This document shows, one piece after another, positions 7,670-15,244 of a stretch of 36,666 nucleotides of DNA. Where the stretch lies: NCBI GenBank assembly GCA_031255275.1, contig JAIRSV010000152.1, positions 1-36,666 on the forward strand, in the 5' to 3' direction. Every line of letters starts with the position of its first letter. Positions within the stretch are counted from its first letter, which is position 1. The position numbers and the translations under genes were made by a program. The stretch is from Proteiniphilum sp. (GTDB lineage Bacteria; Bacteroidota; Bacteroidia; Bacteroidales; Dysgonomonadaceae). The notes under the pieces are model-generated. The model worked only from the letters and a program-made list of their open reading frames with translations. It searched no databases and was not told the origin of the DNA.

Positions 7670-8737
7670 TCAGCAAATCACGCCGCTCCCCAGGCAGATC
7701 GCTGCCTCTCTGTCGTAAACCACGCCGAACTGTCCCGCAGCAATGCCCTGCACCGGTTCGGAAGAACGGATACGGTACATGTCACCCGTCTTCGAAATCC
7801 ATCCCGGCGTGAAGTCCGGCGTGTGCCTTATTTTGAATGTAATCTCCTTTTCATCCTCAAAATCGCCCCACACATCTCCGGTAATAAAGCTGAATCCCTG
7901 CAGGTTGATGATCTCGCCATACTGATGCTGCGTATCATATCCGCGGGAAACGTAGACAATATTCCTCGGCACATCCTTCCTGATCACAAACCAGGGACCG
8001 CCGCTCAGCCCCAGCCCTCTGCGCTGGCCGATGGTATGGAACCAGAATCCCTGATGCTTCCCCAGGATATTGCCCGTCTCCAGTTCCACGATAAGGCCTT
8101 CCTTCCGTCCCAGGTAACGCTCGATAAACTTATTATAATTCACCTTCCCCAGGAAGCAAATTCCCTGACTGTCCCGGCGCAGCGCCGAGGGCAGCTTTTC
8201 GCGGACAGCCACCGCCCGCACTTCCGGCTTGAGCATGCCGCCTACCGGAAACATCATCCGGGAGACCTGCAGACAGTTTACCTGTCCCAGAAAATAAGTC
8301 TGATCCTTCAGGCGATCCTTCGCCGTGGAAAGCCACGTCATCCCCTCCCGCTCCGTGACGGAGGCATAATGTCCGGTTGCAATCCTGTCGAACTGATAGC
8401 CCCACTTCCGCTCAAAGACGCCAAACTTGATCAGCTTGTTGCACATCATGTCAGGATTCGGCGTCAATCCCCTCCTCACGGAATCGACCGTATAACGCAC
8501 CACACTCTCCCAGTACTCCTCGTGCAGCGAGACAATCTCGAAGCGGCAGCCATACTTCCGGGCGATGAACGACACGATCTCGATATCCTCCTCCGACGGA
8601 CAGTCCGTATACCCCCCGTCCCCGTCCTCCATGCCAATCCTTATATAATAGATGACGGGATCGTGCCCCATCTCCTTCAGCAGATGCACCACAACCGAAC
8701 TGTCCACACCGCCGGACACCAGCGCCGCTATCTCCAT
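7670..8737 (-). CDS. mnmA: tRNA-specific 2-thiouridylase MnmA
   Basis: MnmA puts sulfur on U34 of the tRNAs for Lys, Glu and Gln. The 355-residue protein has the ATP pyrophosphatase loop SGGVDSS (residues 8-14), the catalytic cysteine in NPDMMCNK (C99), the second active-site cysteine in GICFLGKVN (C194), and the typical HTIGQRRGLG region. Bacteroidota genomes often carry two MnmA-like proteins, so a paralogue elsewhere is possible. A TACCTTTG box lies about 65 bases upstream with an inverted repeat over the promoter spacer. It heads the mnmA-barrel-hflX set. Confidence 0.94.
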   Translation of the reverse strand: MEIAALVSGGVDSSVVVHLLKEMGHDPVIYYIRIGMEDGDGGYTDCPSEEDIEIVSFIARKYGCRFEIVSLHEEYWESVVRYTVDSVRRGLTPNPDMMCNKLIKFGVFERKWGYQFDRIATGHYASVTEREGMTWLSTAKDRLKDQTYFLGQVNCLQVSRMMFPVGGMLKPEVRAVAVREKLPSALRRDSQGICFLGKVNYNKFIERYLGRKEGLIVELETGNILGKHQGFWFHTIGQRRGLGLSGGPWFVIRKDVPRNIVYVSRGYDTQHQYGEIINLQGFSFITGDVWGDFEDEKEITFKIRHTPDFTPGWISKTGDMYRIRSSEPVQGIAAGQFGVVYDREAAICLGSGVIC

Positions 8738-8801
8738 TTTATGACTATTTTTTTATTCGTGATTACCTTCATCATACCGGGATCCCGTTGAGTTTGAAGT
8801 G

Positions 8802-8832
8802 CAAAGGTACAAATAAGTATTGAATCGCCGAA
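8802..8832 (-). promoter_or_regulatory. mnmA promoter
   Basis: The minus strand reads TACCTTTG at 8809-8802, a full -7 match, with a weak -33 (TTCG, 8832-8829) 19 bases upstream. The start of transcription would be near 8795, about 58 bases before the mnmA ATG. Confidence 0.55.
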
Positions 8833-8847
8833 GGCTGCTTATTTGTA
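8808..8847. promoter_or_regulatory. 10-bp inverted repeat over the mnmA promoter (possible operator)
   Basis: TACAAATAAG (8808-8817) and CTTATTTGTA (8838-8847) are perfect inverted arms with a 20-base spacer. They bracket the region between the -7 and -33 elements of the mnmA promoter, where a repressor could act. A DNA-binding role is inference; the same arms could also form a weak RNA hairpin toward recJ. Confidence 0.4.
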
Positions 8848-8878
8848 GCTCAAAATAAGCGAATAAGAAAAAATGTAT

Positions 8879-8886
8879 TACCTTTA
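8879..8886 (+). promoter_or_regulatory. Possible -7 box for recJ
   Basis: TACCTTTA differs from TAnnTTTG only in the last base, and there is no clear -33 element. It would start a leader of about 120 bases before recJ. That leader contains a strong hairpin, TCCCCGAA (8962-8969) with TTCGGGGA (8975-8982), about 30 bases before the ATG. Confidence 0.3.
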
Positions 8887-9013
8887 CAACGTCGGAAGAG
8901 TATCCGGAAGCGCCCTGTCTGCGACAGCATGCGGACAGGAGCACATCCCGAAAATTCGCTTTCCCCGAAGCCGATTCGGGGAGCTTGAAAGAGAAAAGAA
9001 AAAAACTATATAA

Positions 9014-10729
9014 ATGACTTACAGATGGAATTATTCAATCCTTACGCACGACCGAAAAGATAAAAAGAATGAATTAGCGAAAGAACTTAATCTCCAGCCC
9101 GTCCTGGTCGAACTGCTCATGAAAAGAGGCATAGATACGGCAGAGGGTATAATGGCCTATCTGTATCCCGCGCCGGACGATCTGCACGATCCCTTCCGGC
9201 TGCCCGATATGGACGCAGCGATCCGGCGAATCGAACAGGCCCTGGGTAACAAGGAACGCATCCTCGTCTACGGAGATTACGACGTGGACGGGACTACCGC
9301 CGTTTCGCTGGTATATAAATTCTTTCGGGGAATCACAAGTAACATCGACTATTACATCCCCGACCGGTATGACGAAGGATACGGCATCTCGTTTCAGGGG
9401 ATCGACTATGCCGTCGAGACAGGCGTAAAGCTCATCATCTCCCTCGACTGCGGCATCAAAGCCATAAGCAAGGTAGAGTATGCCCGGGAAAAGGGAATCG
9501 ACTTTATCATCTGCGATCATCACATGCCCGACGACCGGCTCCCCGACGCCGTCGCCGTCGTAGACGCAAAGCGACCCGACTCCGTCTATCCATACAGCGA
9601 CCTGTCAGGCTGCGGAGTAGGATTCAAACTCGTACAAGCCTTTTCGCAGCGGAACGGCTACCCCTTTTCCGACATAGAACCGCTGCTCGACCTGGTAGCC
9701 GTCAGCATAGCCTCCGACATAGTCCCCCTCACGGGCGAAAACCGCGTCATGATGCACCACGGACTGAAGAAACTCAGCGCCAATCCCGGCTCCGGCCTGC
9801 GAAGCATCATCGAAATCTGCGGCCTGCAGCGCCGGAAAATCACCGTCAGCGACATCGTCTTCAAAATAGGCCCCCGCATCAACGCCTCGGGACGGATGAT
9901 GAACGGAAAGGAAGCCGTTGCCCTGATGATAGAAAACAACATGACCGTCGCCCGGGAAAAAGGCAAGAACATAGACAAGTATAACGAAGACCGCCGCGAA
10001 CTGGACAAAAGAATCACCGACGAAGCGTTCGCCTACATCGAAAGCAACATGGACATTGCCGCCCGGAAGAGCATCGTGATCTATAACGAAACATGGCACA
10101 AAGGAGTCGTCGGCATCGTAGCGTCGAGGCTGACCGAGAAGTACTACCGACCGGCAATCGTGCTCACCAAGTCGGGCGGATTAATCTCCGGATCAGCCCG
10201 TTCCGTCCCCGGATTCGACGTATATAAAGCCATAGAATCATGCCGCGACATTCTGGAAAACTTCGGCGGCCACACCTACGCCGCCGGCCTAACGCTGAGG
10301 GAAGAAAACCTGCAAGCATTCACCGAACGCTTCAACATGCTCTCCACCGACGGCGTCGAAGCCCGGATGATGCTGCCCCAGATCACAGTCGATGCAGAAA
10401 TATCACTTTCTCAGATCACCCCCGAACTCATTGCCGGCCTCGACCTGTTCAACCCCTTCGGGCCTGAAAACGAAAACCCCGTATTCCTCACCCGAGACGT
10501 GTATGACGCAGGAGGCAGCCGGCTTGTCGGAAAAGAAAGCCGCCATATCCGGCTGGAACTCGTCGATAAGACAACCGGCAGTCCGGTTTTCGGCATCGCA
10601 TTCAGCCAGCACGACTTCTACCGGCGCATCAAAGCCGGCCATCCCGTCGACATCTGCTACACCCTCGAAGAAAACCGGCACGGCAGCAACACCTTCACAC
10701 AACTTATCATCAGAGACATAAGAATATAA
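9014..10729 (+). CDS. recJ: Single-stranded-DNA-specific 5'-3' exonuclease RecJ
   Basis: RecJ degrades single-stranded DNA 5' to 3' in recombination, mismatch and base-excision repair. The 571-residue protein has the DHH phosphoesterase motifs in order: YGDYDVDGTTA (residues 86-96), the DCGIKA segment (145-150) and DHH (168-170). The DHHA1 glycine motif is near 290 (GRMMNGKEA) and a C-terminal OB-like region follows. The start ATG agrees with the family N-terminus. It is followed 19 bases later by recQ, so the two repair enzymes are probably co-transcribed; RecJ and RecQ work together at stalled forks and in end resection. Confidence 0.96.
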   Translation: MTYRWNYSILTHDRKDKKNELAKELNLQPVLVELLMKRGIDTAEGIMAYLYPAPDDLHDPFRLPDMDAAIRRIEQALGNKERILVYGDYDVDGTTAVSLVYKFFRGITSNIDYYIPDRYDEGYGISFQGIDYAVETGVKLIISLDCGIKAISKVEYAREKGIDFIICDHHMPDDRLPDAVAVVDAKRPDSVYPYSDLSGCGVGFKLVQAFSQRNGYPFSDIEPLLDLVAVSIASDIVPLTGENRVMMHHGLKKLSANPGSGLRSIIEICGLQRRKITVSDIVFKIGPRINASGRMMNGKEAVALMIENNMTVAREKGKNIDKYNEDRRELDKRITDEAFAYIESNMDIAARKSIVIYNETWHKGVVGIVASRLTEKYYRPAIVLTKSGGLISGSARSVPGFDVYKAIESCRDILENFGGHTYAAGLTLREENLQAFTERFNMLSTDGVEARMMLPQITVDAEISLSQITPELIAGLDLFNPFGPENENPVFLTRDVYDAGGSRLVGKESRHIRLELVDKTTGSPVFGIAFSQHDFYRRIKAGHPVDICYTLEENRHGSNTFTQLIIRDIRI

Positions 10730-10748
10730 GCGACAGCCGACATTTGTC

Positions 10749-12740
10749 ATGCAACCGGACCTGTTTCACAACATACTGCGCGAGAATTGGGGATATACCG
10801 CCTTCCGTCCCCTGCAGGAAGAGATCATCCGTTCCGTATGGGAAGGGCGGGACACCCTGGGATTAATGCCCACCGGCGGCGGAAAGTCATTAACCTTTCA
10901 AGTGCCGGCGCTGGCCATGAAGGGGATCTGCCTGGTCGTGACACCCCTGATCGCGCTGATGAAAGACCAGGTGGATAATCTTCGCGAACGCGGCATCAAA
11001 GCCGCCGCCGTCTATTCGGGGATGTCGCGGGACGAAATCATAACCGTACTCGAGAACTGCATTTTCGGAAATTACAAATTCCTCTACGTCTCCCCCGAAC
11101 GACTCTCATCCGAAATATTCACCGCAAAGCTGAAGGCGATGGAAGTCTGTCTGCTGGCAGTAGACGAGTCTCACTGCATCTCACAGTGGGGCTATGACTT
11201 CCGCCCCTCGTACCTGAAAATCGCCGAAATCCGCCGGCTGCTGCAGGACATACCCCTGCTCGCCCTCACCGCCACGGCCACCGAAGAGGTTGTGAATGAC
11301 ATTCAGGAAAAGTTACTCTTCAAAGAAAAAAATGTATTCAGGACAAGTTTTGAGCGGAAAAACCTGTCATACGTCGTACGAACGGCAGAGAATAAGATCG
11401 CCGAACTGCAGCACATCCTTCAGTCCGTCTCCGGCTCAGCCATTGTTTACGCAAGGAGCCGGCAGAAGACGGCGGAAGTAGCCCGGTCGCTCCTGAATGC
11501 AGGAATATCCGCCGATTTTTTTCACGCCGGGCTTTCTCACGAAGAGAAAGTCTCCAGGCAAAACGCCTGGAAGAAGAATACCTGCCGGGTAATGGTCGCC
11601 ACCAATGCCTTCGGGATGGGAATCGACAAGCCCGACGTACGCGTCGTTATCCACCTGGACCTCCCCAATGCCATTGAAGAGTACTTTCAGGAAGCAGGCC
11701 GCGCCGGCCGGGACGGAGAACATTCTTACGCCGTCATCCTCTACACGAAAGCCGACAGCACCCTGCTGAAAAAGCGGATTGCAGACTCGTTTCCCGCCCG
11801 CGACTTCATACTGCGCGTTTACGAAGCGCTGGGAAATTATTATCAGATAGCCGCAGGAGCAGGCTATAACAATGTATATGACTTCAACCTTCAAGAGTTC
11901 TGCCGGCCATACAAACTCCCGATCCTCCAAACCCATCACGCCCTGAAGATCCTGGAACTGGCAGGCTATCTCGAATATACGGAAGAGATAGAAATGCGTT
12001 CCCGCATCCGGTTTCTGATCTATCGCGACGAGATCTATTCGCTGTCACTGGAGAAAGAGACGGATACCCTCTTACATTCCATCCTGCGCAATTACACCGG
12101 CGTCTTCTCGGACGACGTCTATATAGACGAGTCGCTGCTGGCCGCAAAAACAGGGAAAAGCCGCCGGGAGGTATGCGAGACGCTCGTCGCCCTCTCCAGA
12201 GCGAAATACATCCGCTATGTGCCCCAAAAGAAAACACCATTTATCGTATTCACCGCTTCACGGGAAGAGACCCGTTTTGTCACCGTCTCCCGGACAGTTT
12301 ATGAAGACCGGAAAAAGCGCTTTGAGAAGAGGATTTTTTCGATGATTGATTACGCGGAAAAGACAGGCGTATGCCGTAGCCGAATGTTGCTGATCTACTT
12401 CGGGGAGATGAACCCGAAAGACTGTGGTCACTGCGACGTTTGTTTGAAGAAGGGCGCAAGCGGCCTGTCGAACAGCCTGTTCCGCCGGATTGGAGGCAAG
12501 CTGAAAGATTTTTTACGGCAGCAGGGACCTGTACGCTTTCATGAACTTATAGACGCCGTAGCGGATGAAAATGAAAATTCGGATGAAAACCGGGAGAAAA
12601 CTATTTCGGTACTCCGTTTCCTTATCGATATGGAAGAGCTGACGCTGAAAGATGATGATGAGGTGAGTATTACAGAAAAGGTCGAAAATAAAAAAAAGCC
12701 CTCCGGCACTACATCTGCGGGAAAGCTCTCAAAGAAGTGA
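10749..12740 (+). CDS. recQ: ATP-dependent DNA helicase RecQ
   Basis: RecQ is a 3'-5' helicase for recombination and fork repair. The 663-residue product has Walker A PTGGGKS (41-47), motif II DESH (139-142) with the RecQ-specific SHCISQWGYDFRPSY, motif V GMGIDKPDVR, motif VI QEAGRAGRDG, and the zinc-binding RQC cysteines (CRSRML, then CGHCDVC). A winged-helix-like region follows, but no clear HRDC domain. The last 17 or so residues (KKKPSGTTSAGKLSKK) are low-complexity and lie over the terminator of the opposing tRNA-Arg gene; the stop codon at 12738-12740 shares its three bases with the tRNA 3' end. Confidence 0.96.
   Translation: MQPDLFHNILRENWGYTAFRPLQEEIIRSVWEGRDTLGLMPTGGGKSLTFQVPALAMKGICLVVTPLIALMKDQVDNLRERGIKAAAVYSGMSRDEIITVLENCIFGNYKFLYVSPERLSSEIFTAKLKAMEVCLLAVDESHCISQWGYDFRPSYLKIAEIRRLLQDIPLLALTATATEEVVNDIQEKLLFKEKNVFRTSFERKNLSYVVRTAENKIAELQHILQSVSGSAIVYARSRQKTAEVARSLLNAGISADFFHAGLSHEEKVSRQNAWKKNTCRVMVATNAFGMGIDKPDVRVVIHLDLPNAIEEYFQEAGRAGRDGEHSYAVILYTKADSTLLKKRIADSFPARDFILRVYEALGNYYQIAAGAGYNNVYDFNLQEFCRPYKLPILQTHHALKILELAGYLEYTEEIEMRSRIRFLIYRDEIYSLSLEKETDTLLHSILRNYTGVFSDDVYIDESLLAAKTGKSRREVCETLVALSRAKYIRYVPQKKTPFIVFTASREETRFVTVSRTVYEDRKKRFEKRIFSMIDYAEKTGVCRSRMLLIYFGEMNPKDCGHCDVCLKKGASGLSNSLFRRIGGKLKDFLRQQGPVRFHELIDAVADENENSDENREKTISVLRFLIDMEELTLKDDDEVSITEKVENKKKPSGTTSAGKLSKK
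12686..12727 (-). terminator. Intrinsic terminator of tRNA-Arg, inside the recQ coding end
   Basis: On the minus strand AGCTTTCCCGC (12727-12717) pairs with GCCGGAGGGCT (12707-12697), with two G-U pairs and one mismatch, and is followed by a run of eight T. Read from the plus strand the two G-U pairs become C-A mismatches and there is no T-run, so the element works only for the tRNA transcript. It overlaps the last codons of recQ. Confidence 0.85.
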
Positions 12741-12811
12741 CTCCGACAGGATTCAAACCTGTAACCTTCTGATCCGTAGTCAGATGCTCTATTCAGTTAA
12801 GCTACGGAGCC
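12738..12811 (-). tRNA. tRNA-Arg (anticodon ACG)
   Basis: The 74-base minus-strand sequence folds as a tRNA: acceptor GGCTCCG with CGGAGTC (one G-U pair), D arm GCTTAACTGAATAGAGC, anticodon stem TCTGA/TCAGA with loop CTACGGA, five-base variable loop AGGTT, and T arm ACAGG-TTTGAAT-CCTGT. The loop reads C-T-ACG-G-A, so the anticodon is ACG, normally edited to ICG to read CGU, CGC and CGA. The discriminator is A and no CCA is encoded, as is common in this phylum. It has its own promoter and terminator. Confidence 0.97.
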
Positions 12812-12825
12812 CTCATTTACGGCTG

Positions 12826-12856
12826 CAAAAATACACTATTTTTGTCAAAACACAAA
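12826..12856 (-). promoter_or_regulatory. tRNA-Arg promoter
   Basis: On the minus strand TTTG (12856-12853) is followed after 19 bases by TATTTTTG (12833-12826), a full match to the Bacteroidota -33/-7 consensus. The transcript would start near 12819, about eight bases before the mature tRNA 5' end. Confidence 0.85.
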
Positions 12857-13110
12857 GAACGGGGCGAATAATTTGATCAATGATTAAACTTTTGCCGGTC
12901 TCTGTCCGGGGAGCATGCAGTGCTGAAATCCCGGAAACCGTTTGAATTTTTCAGGAAGAGATTTAAGCGATAAAAAAGGCTTTTTCGATGACGAAATACA
13001 ATAGCAGGCCATCCGGTAAGATTTTCGGCGGGAAACAGCCTTTTCAGACTGAAATAACTTTCGTGGAAAAACCATTAAACAGTTTTCCGGAGCCGATAAA
13101 ACAATCAAAT
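12857..13110. other. Intergenic, nothing recognised
   Basis: Between the back-to-back promoters of tRNA-Arg and the barrel gene I see no credible open frame, RNA gene or repeat. The only minus-strand frame (12884-13180) crosses the opposing promoter and has no domain. Confidence 0.5.
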
Positions 13111-13148
13111 AAATAATTTGCTGATTTTCCGAATTATTGTAACTTCGC
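13111..13148 (+). promoter_or_regulatory. Promoter of the barrel gene, near-copy of the rplM promoter
   Basis: TTTG (13117-13120), a 19-base spacer and TAACTTCG (13140-13147) form the promoter. The 38 bases here match those at 14045-14082 at 34 positions, and all four differences are transitions. The -7 box has C where the rplM copy has T in its third-last position, which should weaken it. Confidence 0.8.
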
Positions 13149-13241
13149 GCCCCGAAATACAGCTGTTTCTTGTCTCGCAATAAAAAATCACTGAAAATTA
13201 GAGGATTATTAAAGCATTATGTTGTGTTTTCATTATGAACC

Positions 13242-13261
13242 GGCAAGTATTTCTACTTGCC
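13242..13261 (+). promoter_or_regulatory. Perfect hairpin in the leader of the barrel gene
   Basis: GGCAAGTA (13242-13249) and TACTTGCC (13254-13261) form an eight-base-pair stem with a TTTC loop, 26 bases before the ATG, in a leader of about 134 bases. It has no U-run and is not a terminator. It may affect translation or mRNA stability. Confidence 0.5.
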
Positions 13262-13287
13262 AAAGTTGGATTTTTAATTAATTTGTT

Positions 13288-13953
13288 ATGAAAAGAATTT
13301 TGCTTATCGCCGTTATACTGCTGCATGTTATTACCTCTTCCAATGTTTTTTCGCAGGAAACGAACAGAATAATGGTACATTTTGAACTTGGCTCTTCGAG
13401 TTATTTGATGGATCAAGACAAAGAAGAGGGTGATTTCCTGTTTATTGTAACTCCCTTATATAAAATAGGGGACAAAACCTCCGTGGGTATTGGTGCGGGG
13501 GCGAAATTATTGGGTTATTATGAAAAGGTCGGAGAATATGAACATGCGTACTTCCCCGGAATACCTGTATCTGACAGTAAATACGTACTACTGGGTGCAT
13601 ATCCTTTGTTCGTCAGTTCAATGTATAGCTTCGAGGGGCACGATGATAACTCGTTTTTTATTAAGGGTGAATTGGGGTATACTTTTTTTAATAGAGACTC
13701 CTCCTGGAAAACATCGCTTCTTTATCCTAAGGAAGGAGAAGTGGAATTTCGGATTAATAAGAGAGGCGGCTTTTTCTTTTCGCCTTCAGTCGGTATGCTT
13801 TTTCAAATGAAAGGTAAACAGCGTGTGTCCCTCTCTTTGTACTGTTCTTCAGACAGATATTCGTATAAACGGACTGCTCCCCGGGTGAACGTGTTTGAAA
13901 CAGAGTCGAAAAACAACCTTTTGGGAGGTGTAAAAATCGGCTATCTTTTCTGA
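13288..13953 (+). CDS. Hypothetical outer-membrane beta-barrel protein
   Basis: This 221-residue protein begins with a signal peptide (MKRILLIAVILLHVITSSNVFS, then QE) and continues with glycine- and aromatic-rich beta strands, ending GGVKIGYLF with a C-terminal phenylalanine. It looks like an OMP_b-brl-type barrel. I recognise no family-specific motif and propose no substrate. It sits alone between tRNA-Arg and the ribosomal operon and is visibly richer in A+T than recJ-recQ. Its promoter almost duplicates that of rplM, so it may have been inserted or duplicated beside that operon. Confidence 0.8.
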   Translation: MKRILLIAVILLHVITSSNVFSQETNRIMVHFELGSSSYLMDQDKEEGDFLFIVTPLYKIGDKTSVGIGAGAKLLGYYEKVGEYEHAYFPGIPVSDSKYVLLGAYPLFVSSMYSFEGHDDNSFFIKGELGYTFFNRDSSWKTSLLYPKEGEVEFRINKRGGFFFSPSVGMLFQMKGKQRVSLSLYCSSDRYSYKRTAPRVNVFETESKNNLLGGVKIGYLF

Positions 13954-14044
13954 CACATTATATATATTCCCTCTCCCAAATCCTTTCCCCGGAAAATACA
14001 GCAGACAGTTTCCGGTTAAATCTGCGGAAGCAAAATAATTCTGT
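13954..14044. other. Gap without gene or clear terminator
   Basis: The short gap between the barrel gene and the rplM promoter is AT-rich. I find no stem with a U-run, so readthrough from the barrel gene into rplM is possible. Confidence 0.4.
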
Positions 14045-14082
14045 AAATAATTTGTTGATTTTCTGAATTATCGTAACTTTGC
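14045..14082 (+). promoter_or_regulatory. rplM-rpsI promoter
   Basis: TTTG (14051-14054), a 19-base spacer and TAACTTTG (14074-14081) match the Bacteroidota consensus fully. Transcription should start near 14088, giving a leader of about 131 bases. The near-copy at 13111-13148 precedes the barrel gene. Confidence 0.88.
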
Positions 14083-14087
14083 AATCC

Positions 14088-14218
14088 GATTATTAGTTTT
14101 TATCAATTAAGAGTTTGATTCAGAGCTTTTTATTTTGCCAAAATCCACCTTAGCCGGGCAAAACAGGGGCAGTGAGGATAGACTTCAGTAATTTACTAAT
14201 TAAAATCAACAAAAAAAA
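14088..14218 (+). promoter_or_regulatory. Structured rplM leader (ribosomal-protein leader candidate)
   Basis: The leader contains TTTTGCC (14133-14139) and GGCAAAA (14157-14163), a seven-pair stem enclosing a 17-base loop. L13 leaders in Bacteroidia have been proposed as autoregulatory elements; whether this is one cannot be settled by eye. No Shine-Dalgarno is present before the GTG start, only an A-run. Confidence 0.45.
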
Positions 14219-14674
14219 GTGGATACACTAAGTTATAAAACCATTTCTGTAAATAAGGAAACGGCGCAGAAAGAATGGGTTGAAATTGATGCCACCGGGC
14301 AGCCGTTGGGTCGTCTCTGTTCCAAAGTAGCCAAGCTGCTGAGAGGGAAGTACAAAGCCAGTTTTACCCCGCACGTAGATTGCGGAGATAATGTGATTAT
14401 CCTGAATGCCGATAAAGTGGCTCTTTCGGGTAACAAATGGACAGACCGTATCTATTTGCGCTATTCGGGTTATCCCGGCGGACAGCGCGAATATACACCT
14501 GCCGATTTGATGGCGAAAAGCCCCGACAGGCTTTTCAGGAAAGTGGTAAAAGGGATGTTGCCGAAAAATAAATTAGGCGACGCCATCATCAGGAACATGT
14601 ATGTCTATGCAGGACATGAGCATCCCCATCAGGCACAGAAACCCAAAAAATTAGATATTAATACGCTAAAATAA
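14219..14674 (+). CDS. rplM: 50S ribosomal protein L13
   Basis: L13 is an early-assembly protein of the large subunit. The 151-residue product starts with GTG at 14219 and reads VDTLSYKTISVNKETA, the N-terminus usual for Bacteroidales L13; the next ATG would remove conserved residues. Family segments such as DATGQPLGRLCSKVA, HVDCGDNVIILNA and YSGYPGG are intact. It is directly followed by rpsI one base later, the common L13-S9 pairing. Confidence 0.97.
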   Translation: MDTLSYKTISVNKETAQKEWVEIDATGQPLGRLCSKVAKLLRGKYKASFTPHVDCGDNVIILNADKVALSGNKWTDRIYLRYSGYPGGQREYTPADLMAKSPDRLFRKVVKGMLPKNKLGDAIIRNMYVYAGHEHPHQAQKPKKLDINTLK

Positions 14675-14675
14675 T

Positions 14676-15062
14676 ATGGAAGCAGTAAATGCAATAGGAA
14701 GACGCAAGGCCGCCGTAGCCCGTGTTTTTGTTACAGAAGGTGCCGGTAAAATTGTGATCAATAAACGCAATCTGGAGAACTATTTTCCTTCTACTATCCT
14801 TCAGTTCATTGTAAAACAGCCGCTCAATACGCTGAATGTATCGGACAAGTACGATATAAGGATCAACCTCGACGGTGGAGGCTACAAAGGACAGTCGGAA
14901 GCAGCCAGACTGGGTATTGCCCGCGCGCTGGTAAAAATTAATCCTGAAGATAAACCCGCATTGAGAGCCGCCGGATTCATGACCCGCAATCCCCGCGTGG
15001 TGGAACGTAAAAAACCGGGACAACCCAAAGCAAGAAAGAGATTTCAATTCTCCAAGCGTTAG
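14676..15062 (+). CDS. rpsI: 30S ribosomal protein S9
   Basis: S9 lies in the head of the small subunit, with its C-terminal tail reaching the P-site tRNA. The 128-residue protein has the family N-terminus AIGRRKAAVARVFVTEGAGK, the central GGGYKGQSEAARLGIARAL, and the basic tail ending RFQFSKR with the conserved final lysine-arginine. The ATG follows the rplM stop after one base, so the two genes are translationally coupled. Confidence 0.98.
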   Translation: MEAVNAIGRRKAAVARVFVTEGAGKIVINKRNLENYFPSTILQFIVKQPLNTLNVSDKYDIRINLDGGGYKGQSEAARLGIARALVKINPEDKPALRAAGFMTRNPRVVERKKPGQPKARKRFQFSKR

Positions 15063-15072
15063 TACTTATAAT

Positions 15073-15128
15073 CGGAACCGGTGCAAGCACCGGCTTTCCG
15101 GTTGACCAGTAGAAGCCGCTTGGCGGCT
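15073..15128 (+). promoter_or_regulatory. Two hairpins between rpsI and rpsB (S2 leader or processing site)
   Basis: The first stem is CGGAA plus CCGGTG (15073-15083) with CACCGG and TTCCG (15088-15100), with a two-base bulge. The second is AGCCGC (15114-15119) with GCGGCT (15123-15128). No U-run follows either, so they are not ordinary terminators. I see no convincing promoter box in this 182-base gap, so rpsB-tsf may be read from rplM, with the hairpins as a leader or cleavage site. Confidence 0.5.
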
Positions 15129-15244
15129 ATAACGTTTAGTATCTAAATCGTAAGGACGTTATCCGGTATCCATAAAAACACAGGGTAATTTACCTCGCGA
15201 TTCGATTTGGAAAAAGAATGTAAACGAATAAATAAAAACAAAAA

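Noticed and set aside
7823..8791. 322-residue plus-strand frame opposite mnmA
   Set aside because: It mirrors the mnmA coding sequence, which has intact motifs. The frame has no family features and runs through the mnmA start region.
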